DNA of 64,000 nucleotides. Source: Lutibacter agarilyticus. GTDB lineage: Bacteria; Bacteroidota; Bacteroidia; Flavobacteriales; Flavobacteriaceae. The position numbers were made by a program, and so were the translations under genes. The number at the start of each line of letters is the position of its first letter. The stretch's first letter is position 1. The stretch lies in contig NZ_FZNT01000012.1 in NCBI RefSeq assembly GCF_900188235.1, forward strand, positions 23,357 through 87,356, read 5' to 3'. The notes beneath the pieces are model-generated. The model saw nothing but the letters and a program-made list of their open reading frames with translations. It was not told the origin of the DNA and made no database searches. Of the stretch, positions 1 to 11,400 are shown in pieces.

Positions 1-2
1 CA

Positions 3-3000
3 AAAACATGGATGCATGCAATGAGTGGAAATATGTCAAAAGAGGGACTAACTAAAGATTTGGAAGCTATTGAAGAAGTAGGTCTTGGAGGTGTTTTACT
101 ATTTAATGTTTCTGCAAATATTCCTGCGGGTAAAGTGGTTTATAATTCTCTTGAACATCATAAAATGATAAAACATGCGGCTGAAGAATGTGAGCGATTG
201 GGACTGACCTTTGGTTTTCATAATTGCGATGGTTGGTCGTCTAGTGGTGGGCCTTGGATTACACCTGAAAATAGTATGAAAATGTTGGTTTATAGTGAAA
301 CCATAGTGAAAGGCGGAGCATCTTTAGAGTTGCAATTAGAGCAACCGTTTACGCGAAGAGACTTTTATAAAGATGTTGCTGTTTTAGCTTATCCTTCGTT
401 GGCTTCGGAAAAAGAAGATTTCAACAATAAACCGATAATTACGTCTTCAGATCCAAATTTTAAAGCGAACCTTATTACAGATAATAATTCTTTAACAGAA
501 TCTGAAATTAAGGGAGAAAACCCATGGGTACAGTTTGATTTTGGAAAGCCCTATACAATTCAATCATTTTTTATGGAAGTGAAAGATCGATGGGGAAGTG
601 CTGAATTATTAACTTCAGATGATGGTGTGAATTTTACTTTAGTAAAAGACCTTTTTAAACATAAAACGGTCCATCATCGTTTAGATTTTTTTGATCACTT
701 TGAACCAGTAACTGCTAGATATTTTAGAATAAATCTCTCTAGAGTTACTATGATTAGAGAAGTGGATTTGATGGCTACATATACTATTGGTAATCTAATG
801 CCACGAATTGGGTTGAACAGAATTGACGATGATAAGCTTTCTAATATTGGAAACCCTAAAGATGAAATGATAATCGATCCTAAGTCAATTATTAATTTAT
901 CTAATTATATGGATACTAAGGGGCGTTTAAAAACAACATTACCTAAAGGAGATTATACCATTATGCGTTTTGGTTATACGACTAACGGGTTGGAAAATGC
1001 GCCTTCTTCTGTTGAAGGTCGTGGCTTGGAATGTGATAAATTCAGTAAAGAAGCGATAAAATCTCATTATGATGCTTTCATTACTAAAGCTGTTCAAAAC
1101 CTAAAAGGCGTAAAGTCTATGCAATACATTGAGATTGATAGTTACGAAATGGCGATGCAAAACTGGACAGATAATCTCGACTCTATTTTTACAGCTAAAA
1201 AAGGATATGATTTGGTGAAATTCTTGCCACTATTTACAGGTAGATTTGTTGAAAGTGCCAACGTTTCTAATGCTGTTTTAGGAGATTTTAGAGAAGTAAC
1301 TTGCGATTTAACAACGGAGAATTATTATGGATATTTTAGTGAATTGTGTCACCAAGACGGGCTAAAAACCTATTTTGAACCTTATGGAGATGGCTTGATA
1401 AATGAGTTGGATGTTGCAAAAATGGCAGATATTAATATGGGTGAATTTTGGCCAGATCGTAAAGTGAAAATGATTGGAGCTGCTGTTTCTGGAAGTCGTA
1501 TTTTTGGAAAAAATGTAGTGTCTGCTGAAGCGTTTACATCCATACCTAAAAACAATTGGAAAGCACATCCTGGAATGGCAAAAACCATTGGAGATTCTGC
1601 TTGGGTTCAAGGTATTAATCAGTTTATGTTACATCGTTTTGCACATCAGTCAAATACACACGTAAAACCTGGTATGACGCTAGATAAATGGGGTTTTCAT
1701 TTTGATAGAACCAATACTTGGTGGTTCAATGCAGGCGAGGCTTGGTTTAAATATATGGCAAGAGGCTCTTATATGTTACGGCAAGGAGTGCCCGTTTCAG
1801 ATTTATTGATTTTTATTGGAGAAGGCTCACCAAATGCGCCTTTTTATAGAGATGATTTTGAACCAAATATTCCTAACGAAACTAATTTTGACAATGTGAA
1901 TTCCGATGTATTAATTAATGGTATTACCATAAAAGAGAATCAACTGGTTTTGAAAAATGGTGCTACGTATAAAATATTAGTGTTAAAAAATTGCGAAAAA
2001 CTATCATTAAAAGTGATAGAGAAAATTCATGAAATAGCACTTGCAGGTGTTCCTATTGTTGGTTTAGAATCTATAGAGCCATCAGGGTATTTAGTTTCAG
2101 AGACATTGAAATCCACTTTTGAAAAGTTAGTTTCAGAAGTGAAAAGTCAACCAAAAACTTATGTTAATTTTAATTGGTCGCACATATTTGCTGAAAATAA
2201 TATTACAATCGACTTAGATTTTATTGAAAGAAATGATATGATTTATACGCATCGCAAAGATGTAGATACGGATATTTATTTCTTTTACAATAGAGACAAA
2301 AGCGTCAGTACGTTTGAGTGTGTTTTTAACATAGATGGTAAAATCCCTGAATTATGGAACCCTGTAACTGGTGAAACTAAAAAATTAGGACAGTTTACTC
2401 ACAAAAATGGTAAAACAAAAGCTTGGATTAATTTGGAAGGAGAGGAATCCGTTTTTGTAGTTTTTAGGGAGTCTTCAAAAGAAATAAATTATGTAAGCCT
2501 TGAAAATGGTCCTAAAGATAAAAATACTGAGTTTTTGTTGAATGAAAAGAATCAATTAGAATTAGTAGCAAAAGAAAATGGAGCATATCTGGTAACTTTT
2601 AAATCGGGTGAAAAAATGGAACTTGATCTAAAAGATATGGCACAACCATATAATATCAATGGCTCATGGGAAGTTGAGTTCTTAAAAGACAATGATTTTG
2701 AAGCAACGCTTCCATTTGATGAATTGACAGATTGGAAAGACCATTTTAATGAAAATATCAAGTATTATTCTGGTACAGCCATTTATCGTAAAACCTTCAA
2801 TTTTGATACTAAAAAGACAGGGAAAACAGAACGGTATATTCTTGATTTAGGTAAAGTAAGCATTGCTGCTGAGGTAATTTTGAATGGAAAAAATTTAGGA
2901 GTTTTATGGATAGCTCCTTTCATAATTGATATAACAAAAGAATTAAAACAGGGTGAAAATACGTTGGAAATTAAAGTCACAAATCAGTGGACAAACCACT

Positions 3001-3224
3001 TAATTGGAGATGAACGGTTTTCAGCAACGGATGGTTATGATAAAACAGCTATTTCAATGCCAGATTGGTATATCAATAATGAAACAATGCCAAAAAGTAA
3101 ACGAACCACTTTTACAACAGCTCAATTTTACAATAAAAACAGTAGGTTATTGTCTGCGGGTTTATTAGGACCAGTTCAAATAAAAAATGAAAGGATGATG
3201 CTTTTAAAAAAACAAATTGATTAA
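3..3224 (+). CDS. GH106 family alpha-L-rhamnosidase (5' end outside window)
   Basis: Predicted exo-acting enzyme removing alpha-L-rhamnose from pectic or rhamnose-rich glycans in the periplasm. The reading frame is open to the left edge of the window (residues K-T-W precede the first Met), and the GH106 core already starts at the first visible residues (W-M-x-x-M-S-G-N-M-S-K-E-G), so the true start and any signal peptide lie upstream. Features seen: GH106 N-terminal block (first ~100 residues visible), an F5/8-like beta-sandwich insertion around 150-250, the acidic motif IEIDSYE near residue 374, the YFEPYGDG block near 455, and a C-terminal GH2-type sugar-binding sandwich (about 900-1050, with YILDLGKVS and NGKNLGVLW). 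It is followed on the same strand by GH78 after 204 bases. The family call is firm; the exact linkage cleaved is inference. Confidence 0.9.
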   Translation, partial: KTWMHAMSGNMSKEGLTKDLEAIEEVGLGGVLLFNVSANIPAGKVVYNSLEHHKMIKHAAEECERLGLTFGFHNCDGWSSSGGPWITPENSMKMLVYSETIVKGGASLELQLEQPFTRRDFYKDVAVLAYPSLASEKEDFNNKPIITSSDPNFKANLITDNNSLTESEIKGENPWVQFDFGKPYTIQSFFMEVKDRWGSAELLTSDDGVNFTLVKDLFKHKTVHHRLDFFDHFEPVTARYFRINLSRVTMIREVDLMATYTIGNLMPRIGLNRIDDDKLSNIGNPKDEMIIDPKSIINLSNYMDTKGRLKTTLPKGDYTIMRFGYTTNGLENAPSSVEGRGLECDKFSKEAIKSHYDAFITKAVQNLKGVKSMQYIEIDSYEMAMQNWTDNLDSIFTAKKGYDLVKFLPLFTGRFVESANVSNAVLGDFREVTCDLTTENYYGYFSELCHQDGLKTYFEPYGDGLINELDVAKMADINMGEFWPDRKVKMIGAAVSGSRIFGKNVVSAEAFTSIPKNNWKAHPGMAKTIGDSAWVQGINQFMLHRFAHQSNTHVKPGMTLDKWGFHFDRTNTWWFNAGEAWFKYMARGSYMLRQGVPVSDLLIFIGEGSPNAPFYRDDFEPNIPNETNFDNVNSDVLINGITIKENQLVLKNGATYKILVLKNCEKLSLKVIEKIHEIALAGVPIVGLESIEPSGYLVSETLKSTFEKLVSEVKSQPKTYVNFNWSHIFAENNITIDLDFIERNDMIYTHRKDVDTDIYFFYNRDKSVSTFECVFNIDGKIPELWNPVTGETKKLGQFTHKNGKTKAWINLEGEESVFVVFRESSKEINYVSLENGPKDKNTEFLLNEKNQLELVAKENGAYLVTFKSGEKMELDLKDMAQPYNINGSWEVEFLKDNDFEATLPFDELTDWKDHFNENIKYYSGTAIYRKTFNFDTKKTGKTERYILDLGKVSIAAEVILNGKNLGVLWIAPFIIDITKELKQGENTLEIKVTNQWTNHLIGDERFSATDGYDKTAISMPDWYINNETMPKSKRTTFTTAQFYNKNSRLLSAGLLGPVQIKNERMMLLKKQID

Positions 3225-3325
3225 TGTGTTTTCTATGTATGAAAGCTTTAAATTGTTATTGTTTTAGTCAGTTTTTATATTGTTTATTTTTTAGCCAAAA
3301 AGGCTTGTTAATTTATACTAATTAA

Positions 3326-3352
3326 AACAGTATAGTACAGGATACATTTTTT
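3326..3352 (+). promoter_or_regulatory. Recurring locus motif, copy 1 (TACAGGAT core)
   Basis: The sequence AACAGTATAGTACAGGAT followed by a T-tract lies 86 bases before the GH78 start. A nearly identical block (AACAGCACAGTACAGGAT plus T-tract) precedes the second GH2 paralogue, and a related double site precedes the first. A shared operator for the locus regulator is inferred; the repeated sequence is seen directly. Confidence 0.5.
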
Positions 3353-3428
3353 TAATAGAAATTTTATTTTTAAAAAGAATTAGGAATGCCTTAATTTCAC
3401 TTTAAAGAAGAAATAATTTTACAATTTT

Positions 3429-6188
3429 ATGAGATTACTAAAAATAAGTTTAAGTGTAGTTTTAATGCTTTTTTGCATTCAATTATCTTTTGCAGTTCAA
3501 AAACCAAAAGTAGTACAACTTGTTTGTGAATATCACACCAACCCTGTTGGAATTGAAGTAGAAAAACCACGTTTTAGTTGGCAATTACTTTCTGAAGCAA
3601 CAAATGTATCACAAAAAGCTTATGAAATTAGAGTTGCAAGTTCTGAAGCAGATTTGAAATCAGAAAGTAATTTAATTTGGAGTTCGGGTAAAGTCAACTC
3701 AGATAAATCGGTAAATGTTGAATATGAAGGACCAAAATTAAAATCAATGGAACGTGCTTATTGGCAAGTTCGAGTTTGGGACACTAAAAACAAAGTTAGT
3801 TCTTGGAGCAAACCTGCCTTTTGGGAAATGGGAATTTTAGATGATTCTTTATGGGTAGCATCTTATATTGCTATGGATGATGTTACAAAGGAAAAAAAAT
3901 CACATCCTTCTCAATTTTACAGAAATGAATTTAAAACTGAAAAAACCGTTAAATCTGCCAAGGTTTATGTGACTTCTTTGGGTGTTTATGAATTGTATTT
4001 AAATGGTGAAAAAGTGGGAGATGATTTGTTTACTCCAGGTTTTACTTCATATAATAAAAGGCTACAGTACCAAACTTATGATGTAACGAATATGCTTCAG
4101 AAAGAGAATAATACTGTTGGAGCTATAGTTGGTGATGGATGGTATAGAGGAAATATTGGATGGCTGGGAGACTATGCTTATTACGGTAAACAATTGGCTC
4201 TTTTTGTTCAAATGCACGTTGAATATGTTGATGGAAGCAAGGAAACTATTGTGAGTAATTCAGATTGGAAAGCGTCTTATGGACCAATTTTAGAATCTGA
4301 TATGTATAATGGTGAAAAATATGATGCTCGTTTAGAAATGGATGGATGGGCAACTAATGGTTTTGATGATCAAAAATGGTCGAATGTTCAAATTCTAGAG
4401 CATCCAAAAGATATTTTAGTGGCGCCACAAGGACCTCCAGTTAAAGCAATAGAAGAAATTAAACCGATAAAATTGATTACTACACCAAAGGGTGAAATAG
4501 TATTAGATTTAGGTCAGAATATGGTTGGTTGGGCACGTATGAAAGTGACAGGGAAAAGAGGAGACCAAGTAACTTTAAAATTTGCAGAGGTTTTAGATAA
4601 AGAAGGTAACTTTTTCACAAAAAATTTACGACTTGCTGATGCAACAGATATCTATACCTTAAAAGGAGAAGGAGAAGAAATATTTGAACCACGTTTTACT
4701 TCTCATGGTTTTAGATTTATACAAGTAGAAGGGTATCCTGGAACTTTAGATTTAGATGCTATAACGGGTGTCGTTATTCACTCGGATATTGCGCCAACAG
4801 GAAATTTTACAACTTCAAATCCTTTGATAAATCAATTGCAAAGTAATATACAATGGGGACAAAAAGATAATTTTTTAGATATTCCTACAGATTGTCCACA
4901 AAGAGATGAACGTGCAGGATGGACTGGAGATGCTCAAGTTTTTAGTATGACAGCAGCCTATAACTTTAATGTTGCGGCATTTTATACAAAGTGGCTAAAA
5001 GATTTAGCGGCAGATCAGTTTGAGAGTGGGAGAGTAACCAATGTAGTTCCAGATATTTTAACGAATGGAGGAGGCGTTGCCTCTAAAGGAGGTGCTGCAG
5101 GTTGGGCTGATGCTGCTGTTATCATTCCTTGGACGGTTTACCAATCTTATGGTGATGAACGTATTTTGAAAGAACAATATTCCAGTATGAAAGGTTGGGT
5201 AGATTTTATGGCTGTAAAAGCGGGTGATGATTATCTTTGGAACGATCCTAATCATTGGCATTGGGGAGATTGGTTGGCTCCAAATGCGAACAAGCCTGAC
5301 TATAACGGATCTGTAACTGAAAAAGATTTGATTGCTACTGCATACGCTTATTACTCTACGGGACTTTTAAGTAAAATAGCAACTATTATTGGTGAAACTG
5401 AAGATGTTGAGAAATATAAAGAGCAAGCGAAAAAGTATAAAGCGGCCTTTATTCAAGAGTTTGTAACACCAAACGGAAGGTTGGTTTCACATACACAAAC
5501 AGCTTATGCCTTAGCGCTTACTTTTGATTTGATTCCTGAGGAATTGATTGAAAAAGCGCAGAACTATTTTATTCAAGATATTCAAAGGTTTAAACATTTA
5601 ACAACGGGTTTTTTGGGTACACCTTTATTGTGTAGCACATTATCTGCTATTGGTAGAGAAGATTTAGCATTTATGTTACTGAACAGAAAAGAATATCCAT
5701 CTTGGTTATATCCTGTAACACAAGGTGCTACTACTATTTGGGAACGTTGGGATACTCAAAAACCTGATGGTACAATTATAGATGGTATGAATAGTTTTAA
5801 TCATTATTCGTACGGAGCAATTGGTGAATGGATGTATAATTATATAGCTGGATTAAATATTGATCCTAAAAACCCTGGTTATAAGCATATCATCTTCAAT
5901 CCACATCCTGGAGGAGGTTTAACAAATGCAACAGCCGATTTTCAATCATTATACGGAAACATAAAATCTGCTTGGAAAATAGAGAATGACACATTTATTT
6001 ATGAAGTTATAATTCCAACAAATACAACAGGAACACTCACTTTACCAAAAGCAAAAGTAGCTGCTATTTTGTTGAATGGAAAAACTATTAAAACAGACCT
6101 TACTAATCATATGCAACAAGTTGGTGAAAATGTAGAATTAGAATTAGGTTCTGGAACTTATGAGTTTTCATATCCTTTCCAAAATTAA
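3429..6188 (+). CDS. GH78 family alpha-L-rhamnosidase
   Basis: Exported enzyme hydrolysing terminal alpha-L-rhamnosyl linkages by inversion. The Sec signal peptide is residues 1-22 (hydrophobic stretch ending LSFA). Then come an Fn3-like N domain (about 30-135), the Bac_rhamnosid_N sandwich (about 155-320), a second sandwich (about 340-450) and the (alpha/alpha)6 catalytic barrel (about 460-810) with a C-terminal sandwich. Catalytic signature DCPQRDERAGWTGD is at residues 488-501 (candidate acid residues D493, E494, D501), and the second signature WERWD at 771-775 supplies the general base E772. At 919 residues it has the usual length for a full GH78. It sits between GH106 and a PL8-type lyase, so it probably trims side chains of the same glycan. 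The substrate is inferred. Confidence 0.95.
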   Translation: MRLLKISLSVVLMLFCIQLSFAVQKPKVVQLVCEYHTNPVGIEVEKPRFSWQLLSEATNVSQKAYEIRVASSEADLKSESNLIWSSGKVNSDKSVNVEYEGPKLKSMERAYWQVRVWDTKNKVSSWSKPAFWEMGILDDSLWVASYIAMDDVTKEKKSHPSQFYRNEFKTEKTVKSAKVYVTSLGVYELYLNGEKVGDDLFTPGFTSYNKRLQYQTYDVTNMLQKENNTVGAIVGDGWYRGNIGWLGDYAYYGKQLALFVQMHVEYVDGSKETIVSNSDWKASYGPILESDMYNGEKYDARLEMDGWATNGFDDQKWSNVQILEHPKDILVAPQGPPVKAIEEIKPIKLITTPKGEIVLDLGQNMVGWARMKVTGKRGDQVTLKFAEVLDKEGNFFTKNLRLADATDIYTLKGEGEEIFEPRFTSHGFRFIQVEGYPGTLDLDAITGVVIHSDIAPTGNFTTSNPLINQLQSNIQWGQKDNFLDIPTDCPQRDERAGWTGDAQVFSMTAAYNFNVAAFYTKWLKDLAADQFESGRVTNVVPDILTNGGGVASKGGAAGWADAAVIIPWTVYQSYGDERILKEQYSSMKGWVDFMAVKAGDDYLWNDPNHWHWGDWLAPNANKPDYNGSVTEKDLIATAYAYYSTGLLSKIATIIGETEDVEKYKEQAKKYKAAFIQEFVTPNGRLVSHTQTAYALALTFDLIPEELIEKAQNYFIQDIQRFKHLTTGFLGTPLLCSTLSAIGREDLAFMLLNRKEYPSWLYPVTQGATTIWERWDTQKPDGTIIDGMNSFNHYSYGAIGEWMYNYIAGLNIDPKNPGYKHIIFNPHPGGGLTNATADFQSLYGNIKSAWKIENDTFIYEVIIPTNTTGTLTLPKAKVAAILLNGKTIKTDLTNHMQQVGENVELELGSGTYEFSYPFQN

Positions 6189-6208
6189 AAGCACAAAATT
6201 ATAAGATA

Positions 6209-6284
6209 AGCTGTATTCGAAATTTTGATTTTCTTCAACCTGAAATAATTTCAGAATGATGTGTTTGAATTTTTTAATACAGCT
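6209..6284. repeat. Intergenic hairpin with REP-like core
   Basis: Outer arms AGCTGTATT (6209-6217) and AATACAGCT (6276-6284) are perfectly complementary. The loop contains CTGAAATAATTTCAG, itself nearly palindromic and very like the core of the large inverted repeat at 53271-53350. It fills most of the 151-base gap between the GH78 and PL8 genes. It may act as a transcription attenuator or RNA-stability hairpin, or be a small interspersed repeat. Confidence 0.5.
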
Positions 6285-6339
6285 TTATCATTTTAAACCA
6301 AATTATAAATCACGATCATTTATTCGTTAACTCCATTTT

Positions 6340-8445
6340 ATGATGAAAATTAATACCTCAATAAAAAAGCACAAGCAAACTGTTAAATGGGGTGCTATGC
6401 TCTCTTTCTTACTTGTTATTTTTACAATAGGATGTGACTCTAAAAAGGAGGTTACCTATCCCGACAATTTAAGTCAGTTTCATGATAATTTAATGACTCA
6501 TTATACGAGTACGCCAATTGAAAATAGTGCTATTGAAGATTTATTAGAGGGGTTAAATGAAGATGGATCGTGGAAAAGTATTGATTATGCAAATAAAAGA
6601 AGGGGAAGATGGCCTGTAAAATTGCATTTGGAGCATGTTCAATTTTTAGCAATCGCTTACCAAACGGAAGGTTCAAAACAATATCATAGTAACATTGTTT
6701 CTGAAAAAATTCATACGTCGTTAAATTATTGGTTAGATAATGATTTTTTAAGTACCAACTGGTGGGATCAACACATTGGAGTTCCTGAATTGTTATTGCC
6801 AACGCTTTTTTTAATGGAAAATGAATTGAGCAAAGAGCAGTTAAAAAAGGCCATGGTGTTGCTTAATAGAGCAAATATTAAAATGACAGGTCAAAATAAA
6901 GTGTGGCTTTCAGCAAATGTAATGTTACGTTCATTATTAATAAGAAATGCCGATTCAGTTGCTATTGCAAGCAAAGCATTACAGGGCGAATTAAAAATAG
7001 CGAAAGGTGTTGGAATTAAACCTGATTGGTCTTATCACGAACATGGCGCTCAAATGCAATTTGGAAATTACGGCTTATCCTATTTAGAAGATATGATAAA
7101 ATGGTATTCAATATTAGATGCCACACCTTATAAGTTTGATGATACTAAAATTGACGTTTTACGTAATTATATTTTGAAAGGGCAGCAATGGGTGTTGTGG
7201 AATGGAAAAATGGATGTGAACACGCTTGGAAGACATCTTTTTAAGGATGAACAAACCAATAAATACCTTCAGTTGAAAGCATGTTTTGAAAAAATGGAAA
7301 TGCTAGATGAAGCGCATGCGCAAGAATATAAAGATGCAATGGATTCTAAAATTATTTCAGGAAATAAACATTTCTGGGAATCAGATTTTCAAATTCATAG
7401 AAGCCCGAATTTTTATTTTTCAGTAAAAATGAGTTCAAAACGTGTGATTGGAACAGAATCTGTAAACGAAGAAAATATACAAGGTTATTATTTGGGTGAT
7501 GGCGTTTCTTTATTATATACTAACGGCGATGAGTACAAGAATATTTTTCCATTTTGGGACTTTAAAAAACTGCCAGGAGCTACCATTATTCAAGATGATG
7601 AGCCTTTGCCAATTATAAAAGCTTGGGATTTTAAAACCCAAAGTGAATTTGTTGGTGGAGTTAGCAATAATGAAAATGGAATTTCGGCAATGAATTACGA
7701 ACGAGATGGGGTAAAAGCCCATAAATCGTGGTTTATGTTTGGCGATAAAATAGTATGCCTTGGAAGTGGAATTAATGCAGAAACTAAATTTCCAGTTGCT
7801 ACGACTATTAATCAGGTATTTTTAAAAAATGATTTAAAGGTTAGTCAAAACAATAAAATTAGCGGTCAATTAGAAAAGAATCAGGGTGCAACACCCGATT
7901 GGATTCTTCATGACGGTACTGGATATTTTTTCTCAAATAAAGGAAGCGTAAAATTAGAATCTAAATTTTTAGCAGGTAGTTGGAATAGTGTTGCTAAACG
8001 TTATCGTCCTGTAATTTTGACTGAAAGTATTTTAAGATTGTGGTTTGATCACGGTGAAAATCCTAAAAACCAATCGTATGAATATATTTTGGTGCCAAAT
8101 GCAAATGAGGATAAAATGATGGAGTTAACAAAAAACACACCTTTTAAAATTATAAATAGTGTTAACCAACAATCGGTTATTTCTAGTGACGGATTATTGG
8201 GTGGAATTGTTTTTTATAAGGCAGGGGAAACTAAATTGTTTGGTGGGATTGAAGTTGACAAGGCTTGTGTTATTTTAGTTGAACAGGAAAAGGACGGTTT
8301 ACATATTTCCATAAGTGATCCATCTCATAAACTAGAAAAAATCAATTTAAAATTCGGTGCAACTTATAAAAATCAATCTGTAACGGTAAAGTTACCTGAA
8401 GGTGATTATAAAGGGAGTACTGAAGTGCTTTTTTTGAAAAAGTAA
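6340..8445 (+). CDS. PL8-family polysaccharide lyase (chondroitinase AC/hyaluronate/xanthan lyase fold), lipoprotein
   Basis: Predicted lyase cleaving a uronic-acid-containing chain by beta-elimination. A lipoprotein signal ends in FTIGC (Cys about residue 32), so it should be anchored to a membrane facing the periplasm or outside. The length (701 aa) equals classic chondroitinase AC. The catalytic set of the family can be read: NWWDQHIG (aromatic groove), N186 in TGQN, H235 in HEHGAQMQ, Y244 in GNYG nine residues later, and R298 in GRH. The PL8 mid-domain signature SVKMSSKRVIGTESVNEEN followed by YYLGDG and the FPFWDFKKLPG block is also present. Neighbours are rhamnosidases and a GH105, which suggests the substrate is a rhamnose-uronate polymer rather than a glycosaminoglycan; that is inference. 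The next gene starts 38 bases later, so both are probably co-transcribed. Confidence 0.85.
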   Translation: MMKINTSIKKHKQTVKWGAMLSFLLVIFTIGCDSKKEVTYPDNLSQFHDNLMTHYTSTPIENSAIEDLLEGLNEDGSWKSIDYANKRRGRWPVKLHLEHVQFLAIAYQTEGSKQYHSNIVSEKIHTSLNYWLDNDFLSTNWWDQHIGVPELLLPTLFLMENELSKEQLKKAMVLLNRANIKMTGQNKVWLSANVMLRSLLIRNADSVAIASKALQGELKIAKGVGIKPDWSYHEHGAQMQFGNYGLSYLEDMIKWYSILDATPYKFDDTKIDVLRNYILKGQQWVLWNGKMDVNTLGRHLFKDEQTNKYLQLKACFEKMEMLDEAHAQEYKDAMDSKIISGNKHFWESDFQIHRSPNFYFSVKMSSKRVIGTESVNEENIQGYYLGDGVSLLYTNGDEYKNIFPFWDFKKLPGATIIQDDEPLPIIKAWDFKTQSEFVGGVSNNENGISAMNYERDGVKAHKSWFMFGDKIVCLGSGINAETKFPVATTINQVFLKNDLKVSQNNKISGQLEKNQGATPDWILHDGTGYFFSNKGSVKLESKFLAGSWNSVAKRYRPVILTESILRLWFDHGENPKNQSYEYILVPNANEDKMMELTKNTPFKIINSVNQQSVISSDGLLGGIVFYKAGETKLFGGIEVDKACVILVEQEKDGLHISISDPSHKLEKINLKFGATYKNQSVTVKLPEGDYKGSTEVLFLKK

Positions 8446-8483
8446 AGTTAGTTTCATAAGGAATATCAATAAAACAGCAAATA

Positions 8484-11400
8484 ATGACAATAGTTAAAAA
8501 GTTGTATTTACAACTGCTTTTCTTTTTTTGTGCTGCAATTATGTATGCACAGCCAAGCCCAGAATATATACAAAAAATAAGAGGAAATGTAGCTGTTTCT
8601 TGGTTGCTTTCAGTAGGGAATAATATAAATGCAACACCCTTACAATTCAATTTAAAAACAGCACAAGGTTTTGAAAATACGCATAAAAAGGCTAGAAGTA
8701 TTGCGTTATTAGATAATTCTTGGGTGTTTTATCCTGTTGAAAACGGAGTGGTTTCTACAAAAAAGAAAGAGGTAACTATACCATATTCTTTTGAAAGAAA
8801 TAGAGATTATGTTTCTGGCTGGTTTATTTCAAATTACAGCATTTCAAAAAATAAAAAGAAACGATATGTTTTAAAATTGAACAGGGTTGAATTATTTAGC
8901 GAAGTATACATAAACGGAAAACGTATTGGACATCATTTTGGAGGATTTACACCATTTGAATTTGATATTACTAATGAACTGAAAAAAGGAGATAATACCA
9001 TTGCCATTTTTGTGCGCGATAAAAGTGCTACGCTTGATAATGGAAAAATTTACAATCAGGTTGGTGTTTCAAGAATGGGAAGTTACAATCCAAATAGTTC
9101 CAGAAAATTACCTGGAGGTATTCATGATAACATACGTATTGAAGAATTAGAAAGTACGCATTTAGAAAACATTTTTGTTAAAACTTCAACTCGAAATAAA
9201 ACATTAGAAATTGATTATGAAATAGCTTCTGAAACAACACTGGATTCAAAAGTGAAATTTGAAGTTTTTATTTGGTCAACAGGTGAAAGAGTAGATTTAG
9301 AGCTGCCAATTGTTCAATTAAAAAAAGAGAGTAATAGTAAACAACCGTATAAAGTAAACTGGGGGAATCCAAATTTATGGAGTCCAGATCATCCAAATTT
9401 ATATGTGTTACGAGCAACCTTAAAGCAAGGAAATACAATTGATGTTGTAGATACACGATTTGGGTTTAGAGAATTTTGGGTAGAAGGAAAACAATTTATG
9501 TTGAATGGAAAACCTACTGTTTTAAGAGGAGAATCTCATTATAGAGATAATAACCACGATGTAAATTACCATAGAGAACTGTTTTTAATGCAGAAAAAAA
9601 TATATGGTATAAACGCCTGTAGAATTCACGCAACAATGCCACCTAATGAAATTATGTATGGAGCTGATGAAGCCGGAATTTTATTGATTGACCAATCTGC
9701 AATTTGGTCGGTAAATAAACCATTTTATAACAAAGGAGGCGATTGGTTTGCTAAAAACCTAGAAAAAGAGTTTGAAGAATGGGTAAAAAGAGATCGAAAC
9801 AATCCTTCCGTAGTTATTTGGGATGTTGAAAATGAAATGCTTCGTTTTAACTTTGAAACTTACAAATGGATAAAAAAGCTTCCAGATTATATCAACAAAT
9901 TTGATACAACCAGACCAATAAATTATTCAGGAGCAGGTTGGTTTAGTGATTCGCAAGAAATGGTGTCTTTACATATGCAAGAGCACTATACGCGTATAAT
10001 GAATGATTGGAAAGAAAAAGATATACGCCCTTTAATTATGGGCGAATTTTGGGTTGGAGGAAGATCTGAACAGCGTTTATCCAATTCTGTCGAAATAAAA
10101 TCAGTGTTAGATAGAAACATACAAGAAGCCAAGTTGTATGAAGAAAAGCTATTAGAAATGCGGAATTTTGGAGTAGCAGGAATGATGCCGTTTAGAATAT
10201 CGTTACTATCTCTTTCAAAAACACCCATTGAAGGCGGACAAGAAATATCATTTTCAAATAACACGAAAAAATATACGCAACCGGAAGTTGTTCTTCAAAA
10301 AATTCACCACGCATTACAACCCGTAACTACTTTTTTATGGCCAAGGTCAACCTATGTTGAAAAGGGAAAATCACTAAAAAAAGAATTAGTAGTATGTAAT
10401 GATAGTGAGATTGAAGATACGTTTTCTGTTCAATGGAAATGGTTAGGGGAAAATTTTTCAGAAGAAATTTTGTTAGCCCCAGGAGATAAAAAACGTATTG
10501 CTTTAACACTTGAAGATTCTAAAGAAGATTCGTTTTTAATTGCTTCCGTAGTTCAAGATTCAAAGCAAATTTCAACGGATACGCTTTTAATAAAACCTTT
10601 TGAAAAACCATTGTTGGCACAAACCAAACGGATTCAGGTATATAAAAATGAAACATTGGTTGGTATCTTTAAAGAAGCAGGTTTCGATGCTTTTTCTTCG
10701 AAAGCTATTCCAACAGTTGAAGATAATGTGGTTTGGGTATTTCCTGAACATGCAAACAATAGAGAGTTAACGACTATTAAAACTGAAATTGAGAATTATT
10801 TAGCTAATGGAGGTGCAATTTTAAGTTTAAAACAAGATCAAGCACCTACGTGGTTTCCTATGAAATTTCAGTTTGGTTCAGCCAATCAAGCTAATTTGCA
10901 TAATTACGCAAAAATGGGTTGGGAAGGATTGAATAAGGATTTGTTTTATTCTACAGAAGCACCGATTTATGCGTTGTCACATCCAATTTTTAAAGGACTA
11001 AATACAACTATTTTAGAAGGTTGGAATACTTTTGATGGTCGTGTAGCTGATGATGTTTTTGTGCGCCCTTCAAGTAATAGTAATTACGAACAAGGAAATT
11101 GGAGAACATTGGCAGGTGGTACCCGAAGAGAAAATATCAGTCTTGCAGAGGTGTTTTATGGAAAAGGATTTTTAGTTGCTTGTCAACTAAATATCATAGA
11201 AAATATTGAAAATCCACAAGCCAACGCTTTATTGGTAAATACCATAAATTACTTATCGAATAGACAGGCTCAAAAATTAGGAGGGAAAGTACAAATTGAA
11301 GGAACTACAACTGCGGCTGATATTGCTAAATTAGTAGGAGTTCATGAAAATGTGTTTCAAAATGCAAATGCAGCAAACGGTGATTGGATGCTTGCTTTTG